Shown piece by piece: positions 60,167 to 64,000 of a stretch of DNA of 64,000 nt (its first letter is position 1; every line of letters begins with the position of its first letter). Below the pieces are notes generated by a model that was not told the origin of the DNA, made no database searches, and worked only from the letters and a program-made list of their open reading frames with translations. This stretch comes from Amaranthus tricolor (taxonomy: Eukaryota; Streptophyta; Magnoliopsida; Caryophyllales; Amaranthaceae). The position numbers and the translations under genes were made by a program. The stretch spans positions 32,766,570 to 32,830,569 of the forward strand of contig NC_080050.1 in assembly GCF_026212465.1 (NCBI RefSeq), given 5' to 3'.

Positions 60167-60278
60167 AATAAAAAATTTGAAATGAGTGGCAAAATTGTAA
60201 TTTTTAAAAAATCAGGGGCAAATTCGTAATTTCATTTGGAGGGGGGTGGCGAAAAAATGAAAAGGGTGGCGAAGTTTA

Positions 60279-60936
60279 GCAACACATATATGTCGACATA
60301 GAACATAATTCCCATACATAAGGTAAAGCATTTACGCAATGCAATAGTCGCAAATTGTATGTTTAATGGCTTGAGTAAAGATATTCGAAAAATCAATCTC
60401 ACCCAAATTAGGTTCAAAAGCAACAAAAATTAACCTTAATTAAAATCAATTTCAATAAAAAAAAATTTCCATAGACTTAACATTTTTACCTTATTTAATT
60501 TGCTATATTGATTAATTTTAATGTCGTCATAAATTTAATCCATTTCTTTTTTAAAGACAGAAACTTAAAATTTTTATATTTTCAACCGTGACTCACACAA
60601 TAATCTCTATTTCAATACTATCTCCACAGCATCTTAATTGTTTGGTCTTTTCCTCATCTAGAATCAACCAAAATAAAAGAAGCAGAAATTTGCAAGTATA
60701 GGCAAAGATCATATGAACAAGTGAAACTGAATTGTACAAACCCAAAACTTACCCATCATCCTAAGTCCTCCCAAGTCTCAACGCATCATACATTCACACT
60801 TGACATCCCAATTCCCAGCCCCCGGGGAACGCATGACCCCTAACTACTACTAGATTGACTGAATCATTTACTCCTAAGTCGTTTCTGAAATACCCATTGG
60901 AGATTTGGAGGCGTAGGAGCTCAAGAAAACCAGTCA
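60279..60936. promoter_or_regulatory. Upstream region of the canopy-like gene
   Basis: AT-rich to 60700, then a more C-rich leader-like stretch up to the start codon. By position it holds the promoter; no specific element is claimed. Confidence 0.35.
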
Positions 60937-62048
60937 ATGGCGGCATCCTGGTTATTCCTTCTGACAATCTTTGTAGCCTTTTTCACATTAGCTACTTGTA
61001 TCGATGACAAGTGCGCTGCTTGCCATGCTATTGCGGTCTCTATCTCTCTTTATCTCTCTCATTCATTTATTATATGCTTCACTTGGTCATGTAGATCTAC
61101 GAATCTGCATTCAATTACATTTCACAATTAACAAGCTAATATTAATAGCTTAAGAATGTATCATGATTTCGTTAATGATTGAATTTTTTATCTTTCAATC
61201 TTGCAGGAAGAGTTGGAGCAGGGGATTGCTAATGTAAGCATTTGCAATTCTTCTACTTGTATTTATTGCTATGCTTAAGTTTCTTCCTTTTTGATCATCC
61301 TGTGCTTGTGATTTGTTGATTTAGTTGTGTTAATGGACATTTCCGTGATGATTTGAGCCTTTGATGGGTTTTGTGAGAACTGTTGAAATATGGTTTTAAA
61401 GACACCCTTTAACCCCAAAATTATAGTCCAATTTCCATTTTCTATGTCTTTATGTTGCTGCTAATGGGCCATTATAGGATAAATATGGTTTTAAAGACAC
61501 CCTTTAACCCCAAAACTATCAGTTTCCCCTTTCAGGCCTTCCTATATGGCTCTATATTAGACAACAAATTTTGAATACAAGGTCCTGGAATATTAGATTA
61601 TGCATATTGGCTGCGTTTTCTTGCTGGATTGTACCATTATATGTTTGACACTTGATATGATATAGGATCTTGGTTTATGTATGCATGCCTACATGGTTCT
61701 TGTCACCAGTTCATGCTCATAGCACTTCTGATGTATGTGTATTTCTGCTCAGTTTTTTCTCTTTCGAAAAAATAAGTATTATTCTGTAGAAAGGTATAGG
61801 GTCTACTTTACAGACCTACGTATACTTTGAGATTCCGATTCAACTTTATTAGCATTAGTATCCATTGGGTGTCATGCCACATGTATTTTAAATGGTGCTT
61901 TGTCTATATGGATTGTGATAAAAGTTCACCATTTTGAAAATTTTGTGTAATCTAAAACTATGTATCAGGAGAAACCAAGGAATCATTTGGACCTGAGAAA
62001 TCGTTTGGATTCTAAAGGACAACGTAGAGGAAAAGTGATTGATTACAG
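60937..62048 (+). CDS. Canopy/MIR-interacting saposin-like ER protein, 5' part only
   Basis: Three exons are visible: 60937-61035, 61207-61233 and 61969-62048, ending in phase 2 before a GT donor. They encode a signal peptide (MAASWLFLLTIFVAFFTLAT), then IDDKCAACHAIA, EELEQGIAN and EKPRNHLDLRNRLDSKGQRR followed by GKVIDYR. This matches the start of plant DUF3456/TLR4-regulator and MIR-interacting MSAP proteins (canopy family, for example At1g42480 from memory), which are small ER-lumen proteins with a saposin-like Cys pattern; the first CxxC is present. The next expected exon, beginning near SELRVVELLDGLC, is not found before 64000. It may lie beyond the window behind a LINE-bearing intron, or the gene may be truncated. 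Intron 2 holds a repeated 40-base block (GGTTTTAAAGACACCCTTTA at 61393 and 61487). Confidence 0.8.
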
Positions 62049-62069
62049 GTATATCCCCTAAACCTTATG

Positions 62070-62251
62070 TCAAACTCATCCTCATTAGCTACACTATCAT
62101 GCATACAAATGTGTTCGTCAAGATTCATCTCACCTTTCATCACCTTGGTTGAGCTGCTCATATCAAACTCACCCTCATTAACTATATTATCATTCATGAA
62201 TGTATTTGTCAAGATTCATCTCTCCTTTCATCACCTTGGTTGAGCTGCTCT
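62070..62251. repeat. Tandem duplication, 93-bp period
   Basis: TCAAACTCATCCTCATTAGC at 62070 and TCAAACTCACCCTCATTAAC at 62163 begin two copies that both end CTTGGTTGAGCTGCTC. Confidence 0.9.
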
Positions 62252-62844
62252 AGTAGCATTGGGGCAATATCATGTATGTATCCTACGAGTGTGAAGCATA
62301 TGTTTTGGGTGTTTGATTCCTAATGGGGGGTTATCCTTGTAGCGATGATCTCTCACATTGATTTGTTTGATTCATGTGTCCAATCTTATACAATTTGGAT
62401 TAAGGCTTTGGCATTGCATTGTTCTTGTTCGAGGAACTTTGTCAAATATCGTCTTACAACTTCATCAAATATTGTTCCTTGTCATGCATAACTTTATCAA
62501 ACATCGTCTTATGCGAGAAACTTCATTTTGAAGTATGTGCATGGAGAGAATGAGGCATTGGAAAAGGGGTGGGGGAGATTTACCTTCTTGATTGGATGGA
62601 AAATGCACACCATTAATTTTTTACCAACTTTTAGGTCTCTCCCTTATGTTTTAAGAAAACTTGTAGGTCTTTTCCCCCATTTAGAATTGGAAACTTTTCT
62701 ACTTCTAGGGATCTACCTTATGTTGCTTTTATATCTAGTTGTTGGTTTATGGTGAACGAAGGTCTGCCATGTTAGTATATCAGTATAGTTCAAGATTTTT
62801 ATGAGGAATTAATGTTGGACATGTAAGGGAGCATTTTAGATTTA
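62252..62844. other. Presumed intron or intergenic DNA
   Basis: No recognisable gene; the open frame at 62528-62755 has no family resemblance and looks spurious. Confidence 0.4.
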
Positions 62845-63720
62845 CCGGTCGCAATTAATTTACATCAAGGTTCCATATTAGTCCCTTTCTTGTTTATAGT
62901 AATCCTAAATGAAATAACATAGTGTAACAAAGGCAAAGTTCCATTATCCATGGTGCATGTTTGCTGATGACATTGATTTATGGACGAAACTAAGAAATGT
63001 TAATGATAAACAAGAAAAGTGGAGGCAAACATTATAATCGTAAGGGTTTAAACTAACTTGAAGTATATATCGTATGTTGGTGGCACAAAGGATCATAACA
63101 TAGGTGTTGTAAAATTATATATGAAGAAGCTCCTCCACATAAGTGTTTCAAGTAATGTGGTTCAAAATTTCACAAGAATAAAGAGTTTGATCACGATTTT
63201 AACCATACAATTTAGCGTCGATGCCTTAAATGAAGGGTTGCAATTGAAATATTATGCGGTCGAGGCATACTACTACGGTTTAAGAGAAAATTTTACATGG
63301 TTGTGACTAGACATGTACTCATATATGTCATGATGTTGGACTTTCAAAAGGATCATTGTAGGAAGATGGAGATAGTGGAGATGCATATATTAAGATGGAT
63401 TTGTGACATACCCTTTAGGAAAAATTTGAAAGGAAGATATAAGAAAGGGTCTTGGAGTCGCGGACATTAATAAAATGAGAGAAAATCGTTTACACTGGTT
63501 TGGTTATGTGCAAAGAAGACCAGTAAATGCACTCATTAAAAATTGGAAAGTTGGAAGTTGGACCTTTTAGGATCGTTGAAGAGGAAGATATATGCTAAAG
63601 TAACTTAGATAATAGGAGAGAAGAGTGACATGAAGAATTAGGATTTGCATGAGCATGTGACAATAGATAAAAATGAATAAAGGTAGAGTATATATGTAGA
63701 TGATCATCGGAGTTGATTTT
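62845..63720 (+). mobile_element. RTE-type LINE reverse transcriptase remnant
   Basis: Broken plus-strand frames read AINLHQGSILVPFLFIVILN, then FADDIDLWTKLRNVNDKQEK with the polymerase motif Phe-Ala-Asp-Asp at about 62960. Further on come EMHILRWICDIPFRKN and MRENRLHWFGYVQRRP, in the family order. Multiple stops and shifts show it is dead. The stretch after 63560 resembles the decayed C-terminus. Confidence 0.8.
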
Positions 63721-64000
63721 TTTAGTTGTAGGTTTGTAGTTTATAATTTAGTTTTAAAAAGGACCAATTATAATATAATCTTTGTTAATGACGATTTTTC
63801 TTGTTGATTTCTTTAGTTTTATGTAACTAACTCTATATTTAAAGTTATCGTAATGGATGTATCAAATGGGACATGTACTAATTGAGTAACATTGATGTAT
63901 CTTTTGCCGAAGACCTACAATCGTATTGTTCATCTGGAAATGGCATTTATTATATATTCCCTTTGTCCTATAGAACTTGTAACATTTCTCTTTATCATCC
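63721..64000. other. Window end, AT-rich
   Basis: TATATTCCCTTTGTCCTATA at 63953 resembles the start of a Stowaway-type MITE that would continue beyond the window. Confidence 0.35.

Larger units (their letters stand above)
59166..60278. repeat. Giant palindrome (about 1.1 kb foldback) carrying an inverted pair of tRNA-like genes
   Basis: The sequence is a near-complete inverted repeat centred at about 59764. The outer ends read TAAAGTTCGCCACCCCTTTT on the left and, inward from the right, TAAACTTCGCCACCCTTTTC. Both are followed by TTCGCCACCCCCCT, then a matching stretch with TTTGCCCCTG. Next come AAT microsatellites, hairpin units of GAGTCGCCCA...TGGGCGACTC (two in the left arm, three in the right), a T- or A-run, and AATACAAATAATAATAATTT. 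The tRNA-like genes at 59659 and 59795 follow, and then the centre, whose last 26 bases on each side are perfect complements around a loop of about 10. Arms are about 600 and 515 bases, differing mainly in microsatellite length. No coding frame is present. Confidence 0.9.

Noticed and set aside
59277..60170. CRISPR-like or satellite array
   Set aside because: Repeats are AAT microsatellites and hairpin units in inverted arms; there are no regular spacers and the genome is a plant nuclear one.
59923..60192. 89-aa minus-strand frame with polyisoleucine
   Set aside because: Translation of an ATT microsatellite and hairpin units in the palindrome, not a protein.

Overview
This window is nuclear DNA of a flowering plant, almost certainly a eudicot. 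It is AT-rich with dispersed genes split by many short GT-AG introns, and it carries plant-type transposons (Stowaway, Tourist/Harbinger, hAT and Helitron elements, copia and gypsy LTRs, RTE-type LINEs, SINEs). The encoded families are plant ones (TPLATE-complex EH protein, BRD7/9-like bromodomain protein, BEE/CIB-type bHLH, PPR protein, PILS). The species cannot be fixed from the sequence alone. All exon structures below were read by eye from splice signals and reading frame.

Layout. 1-4480 is repeat-derived DNA with a gypsy-type LTR end. 4480-6554 is a 5'-truncated PIF/Harbinger transposon with a broken transposase. 7516-11530 (minus) is a nine-exon bromodomain gene. 14840-16227 (plus) is a five-exon TANGO2 homologue. 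16890-18331 holds two copia-type LTRs abutting head to tail. 18743-20290 (minus) is an intronless PPR gene. 20291-23190 is a gypsy LTR abutting a copia gag remnant. 24046-24531 is a foldback element upstream of a six-exon bHLH gene (25102-27150). 27151-31146 is gene-free with MITEs. 31147-40545 (plus) is a 13-exon EH-domain endocytosis gene whose introns are loaded with SINEs and a hAT MITE, and whose exon 2 carries an apparent one-base frameshift. 41030-43652 is repeats. 43786-47224 (minus) is a six-exon VMA22/CCDC115 homologue. 50277-53133 (plus) is a four-exon TFIIIC subunit 6 gene. 53844-56265 (minus) is a PILS pseudogene split by a Helitron. 57500-58222 (plus) is an intronless acidic protein of unknown function. 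59166-60278 is a roughly 1.1 kb palindrome with an inverted pair of tRNA-Ile-like genes at its centre. 60937-62048 (plus) is the 5' part of a canopy/MIR-interacting ER-protein gene, followed by a LINE remnant near the window end.

The genes form no operon-like unit: they are housekeeping and regulatory loci for chromatin remodelling, organelle RNA, endocytosis, V-ATPase assembly, Pol III transcription and ER folding. The bromodomain-TANGO2 pair and the EH1-VMA22 pair look like a conserved block; from memory, Arabidopsis has homologues at At1g20670/At1g20680 and At1g20760/At1g20770, which would need checking. The most unusual structure is the tRNA-bearing palindrome at 59.2-60.3 kb. The foldback upstream of the bHLH gene is the second.
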